From NCBI GenBank assembly GCA_947489525.1, contig CANLDW010000004.1, forward strand, positions 178,967 through 242,966: a stretch of DNA of 64,000 nt, given 5' to 3'. The position numbers and the translations under genes are program-made. Positions 19,132-27,852 of the stretch are shown piece by piece. The notes beneath the pieces are model-generated. The model did not search any database and was not told the DNA's origin. It saw only the letters and a list, made by a program, of their open reading frames with translations. This DNA comes from an uncultured Psychrobacter sp. (GTDB taxonomy: Bacteria > Pseudomonadota > Gammaproteobacteria > Pseudomonadales > Moraxellaceae). The stretch's first letter is position 1, and every line of letters starts with the position of its first letter.

Positions 19132-19165
19132 AAAAGGGCAGGCCCGAACAATGGCTTGCCCTTTT
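19132..19165. terminator. Bidirectional terminator between convergent genes
   Basis: AAAAGGGCA-GGCC and GGC-TTGCCCTTTT form a long stem with A and T runs on both sides. It lies between the convergent DUF4124 and SIMPL genes and can serve both. Confidence 0.85.
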
Positions 19166-19218
19166 ATATGTAGTTAGTAAAAGTCTATATAATAAGCCGC
19201 TCATTTACTTACTAATAA

Positions 19219-19932
19219 CTATTTAGTGAGCTCAATAGTCCCGTTAGCGGTCACTGAGATAGTACTGTCACCTGATTCAAAATTTGGACGGGGGACAGAA
19301 GCATCGGATGCGCGCATCTCCATAGCTGCATACACAGGGCGCGGATAGTTATTACCCGTATTTAGATTGACACTAACGACGCGGTAACCGCGAGCGTCCC
19401 AAGCGCGCGTTAGGCGCTGCGCCTGCTGCTGAAAGGCACGTGAGGCGTCCGTCATCAGCTTTTGCTCAAGAGCATCTTTTTTGGCTTCTGATACGCCAAA
19501 GTTTAGGTTGTCCATCACTAGGCTTGATTGTAGATCAGCGATTAGCTGACTTGCCGCCGTAAAGTCGGTACTTTTTATATCGATATTGGCCTGTCCTGTC
19601 CAGCCGATAATTCTGTTGTCATTGTCACTATACTGAGGATAAGTACGCTGTTGTCCCGTTGTGACAGTGACGCTAGGATAGCGCTTAGCGATAGCTAAGG
19701 CATTGTTGATTGAGGTATTTAGGGTCGTTGCCAGCGCTTTGGCATTTGGCGCTTGCGCTTTTTTGTATAGGCGCGCTTGCACCTCATCATTAGCGATCTC
19801 CTCGCTCACTTCAGTTTGAAAGCTCAACTGATCATAACCACTTGGCTCAGCATGGGCTACCATCGTCATCAGACCTAAAACGCTAGCAGAACAGCTTGCG
19901 ATAGCGACTCGTTTAAGTAGATTGTTTCGCAT
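19219..19932 (-). CDS. Periplasmic SIMPL-domain (DUF541) protein
   Basis: A 237-residue secreted protein. A signal peptide ends near MVAHA (about residue 28). The rest fits the SIMPL/DUF541 fold: an N-terminal beta strand set (QLSFQTEVSEEIANDEVQA), the LNTSINNALAIAKRYPSVTV helix-strand, GWTGQANIDIKSTDF, and a C-terminal ADGT-like strand (DSTISVTANGTIEL). E. coli YggE, a relative, is linked to oxidative-stress tolerance; function is otherwise unknown. ATG at 19932 with GAGAAAGAG upstream. It is convergent with the DUF4124 gene, and the 4.5S RNA gene lies 170 bp upstream in the opposite direction. Confidence 0.85.
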   Translation of the reverse strand: MRNNLLKRVAIASCSASVLGLMTMVAHAEPSGYDQLSFQTEVSEEIANDEVQARLYKKAQAPNAKALATTLNTSINNALAIAKRYPSVTVTTGQQRTYPQYSDNDNRIIGWTGQANIDIKSTDFTAASQLIADLQSSLVMDNLNFGVSEAKKDALEQKLMTDASRAFQQQAQRLTRAWDARGYRVVSVNLNTGNNYPRPVYAAMEMRASDASVPRPNFESGDSTISVTANGTIELTK

Positions 19933-20067
19933 CTCTTTCTCCTCATTGTTAAGTTAAAAGTATTATTAGATCATATTAACATAGCAAATATAGCATCAAA
20001 TGCTACACTTATTTTGTCACTTTTCCATCAGCACGAGTAAATGCATCGCATCATTTTAGGATTGCCC

Positions 20068-20095
20068 TTGTAATCTGGCAAAAACCTTGTATAAT
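20068..20095 (+). promoter_or_regulatory. Sigma-70 promoter of the 4.5S RNA gene
   Basis: TTGTAA (20068-20073) and a perfect TATAAT (20090-20095) are separated by 16 bp. The expected start, near 20102, coincides with the 5' end of the RNA. Confidence 0.8.
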
Positions 20096-20102
20096 TTGCA
20101 AC

Positions 20103-20213
<111 letters not shown>

Positions 20214-20373
20214 TTTTTTTGTCCAAAATTTGTCATTTACGACATTTATTTAAACTCAGCGTGCGTTGCATCGTTATGGATTAAGCGCTACGATAGACAA
20301 AGTAATATCATTTATCGCATGAGTTTTATAACAGGGACGTCAAGAGCATTGTTCAGTAAGGCGGTGGTCATTT

Positions 20374-21192
20374 ATGAGCGACACACAAGATACTCTATCC
20401 ATACAGCGCCGCGTACAGCAGCGTCAGATCTTGGCGATGATGGGTATTAATCAGTGGGTACAGGCGCAGACCCCAACTCTCGCTATTGCCACTGCGTTAT
20501 CTAGGATTGATACAACAGCGAATACTGCTCAGATGGTCGCTGCACAGGATTTAACAACGCCCTCCGATGCTCCAGCTTCTCTTACAGATGTTCCGATAAG
20601 CTCAGTGCCACATACTGCGCCTGATCAAGCGCTCATAGCTGACCCTGAAGTTGACTCAAATACGGTGACTGCGCCCGTTAGCGACGCCTCTGTTAATAGC
20701 GGTAATGAAGCGGTTCATAACCCCTCTATGCCAGCAGTAGATGACAGTCGTACGCTGGTATCTGATGAACTTAGCAATCAACTCAGCACCACTGATAAGT
20801 CATCAGGTGAGGCGACCAATAAGGGTGTTGATACCGTGGCTCCTTTTGATCTGCAAGGCGGCCGCTACGGGGATTGGGTGCTTATAGTTAATATCCAAGC
20901 ACTTAATAATGACAGTCAAAAGCTGTGGCAAAACATCACTCAAGCCTTGTCAATAGAGTGCGAGAGCAGCTCTTTTCCGATTTGCGCCGGCATGGATACC
21001 GCAGAGCTGGCTAATGCAAGTTTAGCGGGCTATTTATTTAAGATCGGTAGAAGTGATAGCGTCAATGTAGCAGCTCTAACCGCATTGCCAAAAGGACTTG
21101 CGCATCCGAATATCACTGACGCGCCGACACTTGATGCCATGCTCGCTGATAGCACGCTCAAGCGTCAGCTTTGGGAGCAGATATCATCTTAG
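20374..21192 (+). CDS. Putative DNA polymerase III psi subunit (HolD-like), with long linker
   Basis: 272 residues. The N-terminus (RQILAMMGINQWVQAQTP, about 17-35) resembles the E. coli HolD start, in which LQQLGITQW is the chi-contacting segment. The C-terminus (about 175-272) contains GDWVLIVN, LPKGLAHPNITDAPTL and the ending LKRQLWEQI, close in pattern to HolD's ALWQQI. Between them lies about 110 residues of Asp/Ser/Thr/Ala-rich low-complexity sequence. If correct, it would link the clamp loader to SSB through chi. Similarity is short and judged by eye; a hypothetical protein is the safe label. ATG at 20374, GGTGG upstream. 106 bp before serC. Confidence 0.5.
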   Translation: MSDTQDTLSIQRRVQQRQILAMMGINQWVQAQTPTLAIATALSRIDTTANTAQMVAAQDLTTPSDAPASLTDVPISSVPHTAPDQALIADPEVDSNTVTAPVSDASVNSGNEAVHNPSMPAVDDSRTLVSDELSNQLSTTDKSSGEATNKGVDTVAPFDLQGGRYGDWVLIVNIQALNNDSQKLWQNITQALSIECESSSFPICAGMDTAELANASLAGYLFKIGRSDSVNVAALTALPKGLAHPNITDAPTLDAMLADSTLKRQLWEQISS

Positions 21193-21297
21193 TTTGAGAG
21201 TGCAAAACATCAACAGCCTTTGATGTCATCAAAAGCGCTTTACCTTATCTTAAAATAATATATCTTATGAACTCTATTTTTATTTAGGACGACGACT

Positions 21298-22449
21298 ATG
21301 TCAGATAATACGTCTAACCGCTCTGCCGCTAACAACAGTGACCATACAACCACTCATCCACACCGCGTACCTAACTTTTCTGCTGGGCCTGCGACTATAC
21401 CAACGCAAGTTTTGGCGCGCGCGCAAAACGAGATGCTCGATTGGCAGGGGCGCGGCGTATCGGTGATGGAAGTTAGTCACCGCAGTAAAGAGTACCTTGC
21501 GATTGTAGAAAAAGCGGAGTCTAAACTACGCGCGCTTATGGATATCCCTGATAATTATAAAGTGCTGTTTTTACAAGGCGGCGCGAGCTTGCAGTTTTCT
21601 GCTATTCCACTGAATTTATTACAGGGTGGGCAGGCGGATTATCTAACTACAGGAACGTGGTCAAAAAAAGCGCTTAAAGAAGCGAGTCGCTATGCTAAGT
21701 TGGGTCTGGGCGCGGTCCATGAAGTGGCAAGTGCAAAAGATAGCAACTTTACTGATGTGCCGTCATCCAGTACGTGGCACGTAAGTGATGACGCCGCTTA
21801 CTTTCACTACTGCGTGAACGAGACAATCCACGGCGTACAAATCTTTGAGCCGCCACAAGTTGATGCGCCGCTTATCGCTGATATGTCCTCATGTATTTTG
21901 TCGCAGCCTATTGACGTCTCAAAATTTGGTATGATTTACGCCGGTGCACAAAAGAATATTGGCCCTGCAGGTTTAGTGATCGTTATTATCCGTGATGATT
22001 TATTAAATCAAGCCAGCGACTGGTGTCCGCTGCTCATGAACTATGGGCATCAGGCCGAAAAAGAGTCGATGTCTAATACGCCCGCCACTTATTCATGGTA
22101 CTTAGCAGGTTTGGTGTTCGACTGGTTAGAAGAGCAGGGCGGCGTCGAAGCTATCGGTAAAATCAATCAGCAAAAAGCAGATTTGCTATATAACGCGATT
22201 GATAATAGTGCTTTTTATCACAATGCTGTCGCCAAGCCCTATCGCTCTATTATGAATGTACCTTTTACCTTGGCAGACTCTAGTCTTGATAAAGTGTTTT
22301 TGGCTGAGTCTGAGCAAGCAGGACTGCTAAGCCTAAAAGGTCACCGTGAAGTTGGCGGTATGCGTGCCAGTATTTACAACGCAGTGCCGCTAGAATGGGT
22401 ACAGCAATTGGTTGATTTTATGCAAGCTTTTGAAAAGAAATACGCTTAA
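21298..22449 (+). CDS. serC: Phosphoserine aminotransferase SerC
   Basis: PLP enzyme converting 3-phosphohydroxypyruvate to phosphoserine in serine synthesis, and 4-phosphohydroxythreonine in PLP synthesis. It opens the family sequence with VPNFSAGPATIP at about 24, after a 23-residue Ser/Asn/Thr-rich extension that may be disordered. The Schiff-base Lys is in GMIYAGAQKNIGPAG at about 213. Substrate residues appear in EVSHRSKEY and GHREVGGMRAS near the C-terminus. At 383 residues it is slightly long because of that leader. ATG at 21298 with AGGA upstream. A terminator follows at 22477-22509. Confidence 0.97.
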   Translation: MSDNTSNRSAANNSDHTTTHPHRVPNFSAGPATIPTQVLARAQNEMLDWQGRGVSVMEVSHRSKEYLAIVEKAESKLRALMDIPDNYKVLFLQGGASLQFSAIPLNLLQGGQADYLTTGTWSKKALKEASRYAKLGLGAVHEVASAKDSNFTDVPSSSTWHVSDDAAYFHYCVNETIHGVQIFEPPQVDAPLIADMSSCILSQPIDVSKFGMIYAGAQKNIGPAGLVIVIIRDDLLNQASDWCPLLMNYGHQAEKESMSNTPATYSWYLAGLVFDWLEEQGGVEAIGKINQQKADLLYNAIDNSAFYHNAVAKPYRSIMNVPFTLADSSLDKVFLAESEQAGLLSLKGHREVGGMRASIYNAVPLEWVQQLVDFMQAFEKKYA

Positions 22450-22476
22450 TAGCAATGCGTGTTCTTTGACGTTTAA

Positions 22477-22509
22477 AACGCAGTTGAGAGCATAGCAACT
22501 GCGTTTTTT
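22477..22509 (+). terminator. Terminator of serC
   Basis: AACGCAGTTG and CAACTGCGTT pair perfectly around a 9-nt loop and are followed by TTTTT. A short duplication (ATGAATGTTC, twice, at 22526-22550) follows. Confidence 0.92.
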
Positions 22510-22643
22510 ATTGGGCATACTATTTATGAATGTTCGAATTATGAATGTTCAAACACCCTAGGTTAAAAAAGCTAAATTTGCTATGATAAAAGTTCAGCGC
22601 TGAACACATATACGGCGTCAACAGGTTCGCTATAGCGATTATT

Positions 22644-24476
22644 ATGACAAAAAATGTTCTCTTATCCTCAGTATTGTTAAGTACGGTTCTGTGCTGGATG
22701 CCAACAGTAGTAGCGGCGCCAATAACGACGACGGTGCTGCAACACAATAGTACCGCCAAATATACTAGTGCGCCGCATCTGCCTTATGCCAACCCAAATG
22801 CGCCAACAGGGGGTACGTTGTCACTGGATACGCGTGGAACGTTTAACAGCGCCAATAAGTGGATGACCACTGGCGTGCCGATGATGGGCACCGATTATCT
22901 CTACGATACCTTGATGACAGGCTCGCTCAATGAAGCTTTTACTATGTATCCGCAGCTGGCAAGCCGCGTCACTTATGATCCTGAGGACGCCAGCTGGATC
23001 ATTTATGAGCTCAATCCTGCCGCTAAATTTTGGGATGGATCAGCAGTTACCAGCACGGACGTCAAAGCGACTTTTGATGCGCTATTAACCAAAGGTCCGA
23101 TGTTTATTCGCAGCTACTTAAGTGATATTAAAGAGGTGCAGATCCTAGATAAACAGCGTGTTAAGTTTGTCTTTGCCTCAAGCGAGAATAAAGAGATCTT
23201 ACTCACAGTAGGTCAGTTTCCTATCTTTGCCAAGTCCTCTATTGATACAAGCTTTGAAGCTATCAGTCTGACGCCACTGATGGGCAGTGGTCCATATCAG
23301 CTTAAAGACGCGGACGCTGGTCGCTCGGTAAGTTACGTGCGCGATCCCAACTATTGGGGGCGTCATCTGATGGTTAACCGCGGGCGCTATAACTTTGATC
23401 ATATCAAGTTTGTGTATTACCAAAGTGATGAGATCGCCTTTGAGGGCTTTAAATCCGGTCAATACCGTTTTCGTCCTGAGAATAAAGCATCAAACTGGGC
23501 TACGGGCTATACCTTTCCCGCTGTCAGGGACGGTATGATCAAAAAAGAGAGCATTGAGAGTAAGACACCTGTGCCAATGCAAGCGTTTGTAATGAATATG
23601 CGTCGGCCACTGTTTCAAGATATCCGCGTGCGTCAAGCACTGACGGCCGCTTATGATTTTGAATGGATGAATACCACGATATTTCACAATCAGTACGAGC
23701 GCCTGCAAAGCTACTTTCACGGCTCGGAGCTAGCAGCAACAGGAACGCCATCAAAGGCTGAGATGCAAGTGCTAACCCCACTGCTACCAAAGCTTGAACC
23801 CATCCAGCGCCAAGCGGTACTTAGCGAGTGGCAACTACCTAAAAGCGATGGTAAAGGCTTTAACCGCGCAGGACTACTCAAAGCACGCCAGCTATTATTG
23901 GACGCGGGGTTTTATTACGATGACATGCAGCTGTACCAGCCCGATGGCAAGCGCGCGCAAATTGAGATACTTATGTCAGGCGATAGTCTTAGCCGCGTAC
24001 TATTGCCTTATATTCGTAACCTAGAGCGTTTAGGGTTTGCTGCTACCCTGCGCCAAGTTGATGGGCCGCAATACGCCGAGCGCATGCGCCGCTATGATTA
24101 TGATATGACCACAGATGTCTTTGCCCAAAGCTTATCACCGGGTGCTGAACAAGCGTCTTACTGGGGTAGTGCAGCAGCGGATGAAATCGGTAATAACAAT
24201 ACCATAGGCATCAAAAACGAGGCGATAGATCAGGTTGTTGCAGCGCTTAACGATGCTAAAAGCCGTGATGAGATTGTGCTATACACGCACGTGCTCGATC
24301 GCTTATTGCGTGCCGGCTATTATTCAGTCCCCTTGTACGGCAAATCGACTACGACAGTGGCGTATTGGGATCAGTACCGTCATGTCGATACCTTGCCAAC
24401 CAATGCTGTTGGCATAGATTACTGGTGGGTAGATAAAGATGCTGCCGCGCGCGTTGATGCTTATTTAAAGCGATGA
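22644..24476 (+). CDS. yejA: Peptide ABC transporter substrate-binding protein YejA-like
   Basis: Periplasmic family 5 solute-binding protein, 610 residues. The signal peptide is about 1-25, ending TVVAA, and there is no lipobox Cys. The body has the SBP_bac_5 pattern: GTLSLDTRGTFNSANKW at about 53, LYDTLMTGSL, DPEDASWIIYELNPAAKFWDGSAVTSTDVKATFDAL (given only to place the conserved WDG region), and the C-terminal ISYWGSAAADE-type segment. The YejABEF system imports peptides, including microcin C in E. coli. yejBEF lie downstream but gloB sits between (24656-25435), so the binding protein may be transcribed apart from the permease. Weak ribosome-binding site at 22644. Confidence 0.9.
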   Translation: MTKNVLLSSVLLSTVLCWMPTVVAAPITTTVLQHNSTAKYTSAPHLPYANPNAPTGGTLSLDTRGTFNSANKWMTTGVPMMGTDYLYDTLMTGSLNEAFTMYPQLASRVTYDPEDASWIIYELNPAAKFWDGSAVTSTDVKATFDALLTKGPMFIRSYLSDIKEVQILDKQRVKFVFASSENKEILLTVGQFPIFAKSSIDTSFEAISLTPLMGSGPYQLKDADAGRSVSYVRDPNYWGRHLMVNRGRYNFDHIKFVYYQSDEIAFEGFKSGQYRFRPENKASNWATGYTFPAVRDGMIKKESIESKTPVPMQAFVMNMRRPLFQDIRVRQALTAAYDFEWMNTTIFHNQYERLQSYFHGSELAATGTPSKAEMQVLTPLLPKLEPIQRQAVLSEWQLPKSDGKGFNRAGLLKARQLLLDAGFYYDDMQLYQPDGKRAQIEILMSGDSLSRVLLPYIRNLERLGFAATLRQVDGPQYAERMRRYDYDMTTDVFAQSLSPGAEQASYWGSAAADEIGNNNTIGIKNEAIDQVVAALNDAKSRDEIVLYTHVLDRLLRAGYYSVPLYGKSTTTVAYWDQYRHVDTLPTNAVGIDYWWVDKDAAARVDAYLKR

Positions 24477-24655
24477 CGCTTTATCTTAAAATTTTAAAGG
24501 TAGCGTTCAATGACAAAAAGGATAGTTATAGCTATCTGCTATAAATGATTATAAGCTTATACTGATGACAGGTTTATATAACGAGTAGCGCGATAAGTCG
24601 CACAGATGAGATGCTAAGAATAAGTACAAGACATAAAGATAACTGAGGATTTACT

Positions 24656-25435
24656 ATGAGTATTCAAATTCACCCGATCAAAGCCTTTAATGACAACTAT
24701 ATCTGGACATTGATTAATAAGAATAATAAACAAGCCATCGTTATCGATCCAGGTCAAGCTGAGCCTGTCGCAAATTATATGAAAGATCAAGGGCTTGAGC
24801 TGACCTCAATCTGGACCACGCATCATCATTTCGATCACGTCGGCGGTGTGATGGAGCTACAAGAATACTTCCCAATGACACATATTGTGGCGCATAGCGA
24901 GCACGGTGTCGAAGAGGATCAGACGATTAAGAGTGGTAGCAGCGTGAGCGCTTGGGGACATACCGCGCAGGTGTGGGATATAGCAGGGCATACAGCTAGC
25001 CATATGGCGTATATCTTAGATATCGATGGACGCAAACACTGCTTTTGCGGTGATACATTATTTAGTGGCGGCTGTGGTCGGGTGTTTACAGGTACTATTG
25101 AGCAGCTCTATGATAGCTTTCGCCACCTAAATGAGTTGCCTGATGATACGCTGCTGTATCCTGCTCATGAGTACACAGCCAATAACCTGCGTTTTGCACT
25201 CTCCATTGAACCTGATAATACAGCGATTCAGCAGGCGCTGAACGACGCTGAAACAAAAACGGCGCAAGGTATACCAACGCTACCTGTCACTTTAGAGCAT
25301 GAGCGTGCGGTTAATGTCTTTTTGCGCACCGGTGAGCCGAGCGTTATTGCAGGGGTTGAGGCCAAAATGACACTCGATGATCACAGTCCGCTGGCGGTAT
25401 TTGCAGCGCTGCGGACGCTTAAAGACAATTTTTAA
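24656..25435 (+). CDS. gloB: Hydroxyacylglutathione hydrolase (glyoxalase II)
   Basis: Metallo-beta-lactamase-fold thioesterase that hydrolyses S-lactoylglutathione to lactate and glutathione, the second step of methylglyoxal detoxification. The binuclear metal site is TTHHHFDHVGG at about 55, with further ligands in IAGHTASHMAY at about 112, CFCGDTLFSGGCGR at about 131, and YPAHEYTANNLRFA at about 168. The C-terminal glutathione-binding helices are present (NVFLRTGEPSV). At 259 residues it is full length. ATG at 24656, GAGG 7 nt upstream. It lies between yejA and yejB, with a palindromic element directly downstream. Confidence 0.96.
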   Translation: MSIQIHPIKAFNDNYIWTLINKNNKQAIVIDPGQAEPVANYMKDQGLELTSIWTTHHHFDHVGGVMELQEYFPMTHIVAHSEHGVEEDQTIKSGSSVSAWGHTAQVWDIAGHTASHMAYILDIDGRKHCFCGDTLFSGGCGRVFTGTIEQLYDSFRHLNELPDDTLLYPAHEYTANNLRFALSIEPDNTAIQQALNDAETKTAQGIPTLPVTLEHERAVNVFLRTGEPSVIAGVEAKMTLDDHSPLAVFAALRTLKDNF

Positions 25436-25437
25436 AC

Positions 25438-25589
25438 TATAGCTAGTCCAGAATATAAAAGGTACGAACACTCTAATGTGCTACTGGTATAAATTTTCCT
25501 CGCTTGCTGTGCGACTTCGTCACTCCAAAGGCTTCGAAAAATTCATTCCAGTAGCACGGTATCCTTTTTAAATTGGATCAACTATAAGT
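25438..25589. mobile_element. MITE-like palindromic element, about 150 bp
   Basis: The outer ends are imperfect inverted repeats: TATAGCTAGTCCAGAATATA on the left and, as reverse complement, TATAGTTGATCCAATTTAAA on the right. An inner inverted repeat, GTGCTACTGGTATAAATTTT against the reverse complement of GAAAAATTCATTCCAGTAGC, would form a long hairpin. No coding capacity. It sits between gloB and yejB, where it splits the yej gene run. Confidence 0.65.
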
Positions 25590-25725
25590 AAAACTACTGA
25601 GCCTTACTACTAAACCTTGTATGACACTATTAACACTTTAAAAAATTTAAATAAACGTGGTACGTTTACATTTTTAATCGTTCACTTTTTAGCTTATTAC
25701 TCTCTCACTTTAGGACGTCGTGACT

Positions 25726-26787
25726 ATGGGTCGTTATATTCTCAAAAGACTACTGCTCATACTACCGACGCTTTTTTTGATACTACTGGCAAATTTTGTC
25801 ATTGTGCAGGCCGCGCCTGGCGGTCCTGTTGAGCAGCAACTGGCGCTCATAGAGCAAGGCGCTAAAGACAATGCACTAAACGCTAACGTTGGCACTGGCA
25901 GTAATGCGAGCAATTATCAAGGAACGCGGGGACTATCGGAGGAGATGGTCGCAGCGATCAATGCCCAATACGGCTTTGATAAATCAGCGCCTGAGCGCTT
26001 TTGGCTCATGCTCAAAAACTACGCCCAGCTGGATTTTGGCGAGTCCTTTTTTAAGGGGCAGTCCGTCACCGACCTTATTATCGAAAAGCTGCCCGTGTCC
26101 ATCTCTTTGGGACTGTGGAGTACGCTGCTGATATATTTGATAGCCATACCCCTTGGCGTCTATAAGGCAATGCACCATGGCTCAAGGATCGATAAGGCAA
26201 CTGCGATGCTGCTGGCAATCGGTCACGCCATACCTGTGTTTGTATTTGCCGTTATCCTACTGGTGTTTTTTGCAGGCGGCAGTTACTTTAATATCTTTCC
26301 GCTGCAAGGGCTGACCTCGGAGAACTTCGATGAGTTGTCATTACTGGGTAAGATAAAGGACTACTTTTGGCATTTAGCCTTACCACTGCTTGCCAGTACC
26401 GTAGGCGGCTTTGCTGGTCTGACTTACTTGACCAAGTTTAGTTTTTTAGAAGAGCTGGGTAAGCAGTATGTTCTCACCGCGCGCGCGAAGGGTTTAGGAG
26501 AGCGTCAAGTGCTCTACGGCCACGTTTTTCGTAACGCTATGCTCATTATTATCGCAGGCATTCCAGCTGCTATCGTTGGAATATTCTTCGCAGGTAACTT
26601 TTTAATTGAGATTATCTTTAAGCTTGACGGGCTAGGGTTATTAGGCTTTGAGGCCATTCAACAGCGCGATTATCCGGTTATCTTTGGCACGCTGTTTATC
26701 TTTACGCTCGTCGGTTTGCTACTGCAGCTCATAAGCGATCTTAGCTATCATCTCATCGATCCACGCATTGACTTTGAGGGGCGCTAA
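25726..26787 (+). CDS. yejB: Peptide ABC transporter permease YejB-like
   Basis: Inner-membrane permease of the DppB/OppB type. It opens RYILKRLLLILPTLFLILLANF, the conserved first helix (20 residues or fewer of it are diagnostic: RYILKRLLLILPTL). The periplasmic loop of about 80 residues is longer than in OppB, as is usual for YejB. The EAA cytoplasmic loop is YVLTARAKGLGERQVLYGHVFRN, with the motif ARAKGLG. I start at the ATG at 25726 (353 residues; AGGA 9 nt upstream) instead of a GTG two codons earlier. Its stop overlaps the yejE start (TAATG), showing translational coupling. Confidence 0.92.
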   Translation: MGRYILKRLLLILPTLFLILLANFVIVQAAPGGPVEQQLALIEQGAKDNALNANVGTGSNASNYQGTRGLSEEMVAAINAQYGFDKSAPERFWLMLKNYAQLDFGESFFKGQSVTDLIIEKLPVSISLGLWSTLLIYLIAIPLGVYKAMHHGSRIDKATAMLLAIGHAIPVFVFAVILLVFFAGGSYFNIFPLQGLTSENFDELSLLGKIKDYFWHLALPLLASTVGGFAGLTYLTKFSFLEELGKQYVLTARAKGLGERQVLYGHVFRNAMLIIIAGIPAAIVGIFFAGNFLIEIIFKLDGLGLLGFEAIQQRDYPVIFGTLFIFTLVGLLLQLISDLSYHLIDPRIDFEGR

Positions 26788-27851
26788 TGTCTACTCATCC
26801 GCCGCTTACCACTGCTTCACCCCAACCAAAACCGCGCCGTCTAAACCCGGTATGGCAGGCACGACTAGATCGTTTCCGCCGTAATCGTTTAGGCGTGATC
26901 TCACTAATTCTCTTTGCCATCATCTTTATAATCTGTATGGCAGCCAACATTATTGCCAACGACAAGCCGTTATTAGTGCAGTACGATAATGACTACTATG
27001 TGCCCGTGCTCAAAGCTTATCCCGAGACTACCTTTGGTGGTATTTTTGAGACCGAAGCCAATTACAAGGATCCTGCGGTACAGGCGCTGATCAGTGATAA
27101 AGGCTATTACGTGATGCCACTGATCCCGTTTGCTGATCAAACGCCAAACGTGGAGCTGGGTTTGCCGTATCCTGCGCCGCCTAACAGCCAGAACTGGTTA
27201 GGCACTGATGATCAAGGGCGCGATGTATTGGCGCGGATACTATACGGTATGCGCGTCTCTTTATTATTCGGTATCGCGTTGACGCTGGCAGGGGCGCTTA
27301 TTGGCATCATCATTGGTGCGATTCAGGGCTATTATGGCGGCTGGGTCGATCTGATTGGGCAGCGCTTTATGGAGGTTTGGGGCGGACTGCCGCAGCTGTT
27401 TATGATTATTATCTTAGTCAGTCTGTTTAGTCCTAACATTATGATCTTATTCGCGCTTATGCTGCTGTTTGGCTGGATGGGACTGGTCGGTTTGGTACGT
27501 GCTGAGTTTTTGCGGGCTCGTAACTTCGATTACGTGCGCGCAGCCCGTAATCTGGGCGTGTCAGATAGCAAAATTATGCTCAAACACATTATGCCAAACG
27601 CCTTGGCATCGAGCCTTTCGCAATTACCGTTTATTCTAACCGCCAATATCATCGCATTGACCGCTTTGGACTTTTTGGGTTATGGACTACCGCCAGGCTC
27701 GCCCTCGCTTGGAGAGCTTATGGTACAAGGTAAAAACAACCTTGATGCGCCGTGGCTTGCCTTATCAGGGTTTTTTAGCTTAACTTTTATATTGTCCTTG
27801 CTGATCTTTATCGGTGAAGCACTGCGCGATGCGTTTGACCCAAGGCTATAG
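26787..27851 (+). CDS. yejE: Peptide ABC transporter permease YejE-like
   Basis: Second inner-membrane permease, DppC/OppC type, 354 residues. The N-terminal helix follows RFRRNRLGVISLILF. A long periplasmic insertion (about 55-150) precedes the conserved NWLGTDDQGRDVLARILYG. The EAA loop is DYVRAARNLGVSDSKIMLKHIMPN at about 250, a good match to the family (key residues VRAARNLG). The C-terminus DALRDAFDPRL-type ending (EALRDAFDPRL) is typical. ATG overlaps the yejB stop and yejF starts 1 bp after its own stop, so yejBEF are one operon. Confidence 0.93.
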   Translation: MSTHPPLTTASPQPKPRRLNPVWQARLDRFRRNRLGVISLILFAIIFIICMAANIIANDKPLLVQYDNDYYVPVLKAYPETTFGGIFETEANYKDPAVQALISDKGYYVMPLIPFADQTPNVELGLPYPAPPNSQNWLGTDDQGRDVLARILYGMRVSLLFGIALTLAGALIGIIIGAIQGYYGGWVDLIGQRFMEVWGGLPQLFMIIILVSLFSPNIMILFALMLLFGWMGLVGLVRAEFLRARNFDYVRAARNLGVSDSKIMLKHIMPNALASSLSQLPFILTANIIALTALDFLGYGLPPGSPSLGELMVQGKNNLDAPWLALSGFFSLTFILSLLIFIGEALRDAFDPRL

Positions 27852-27852
27852 T

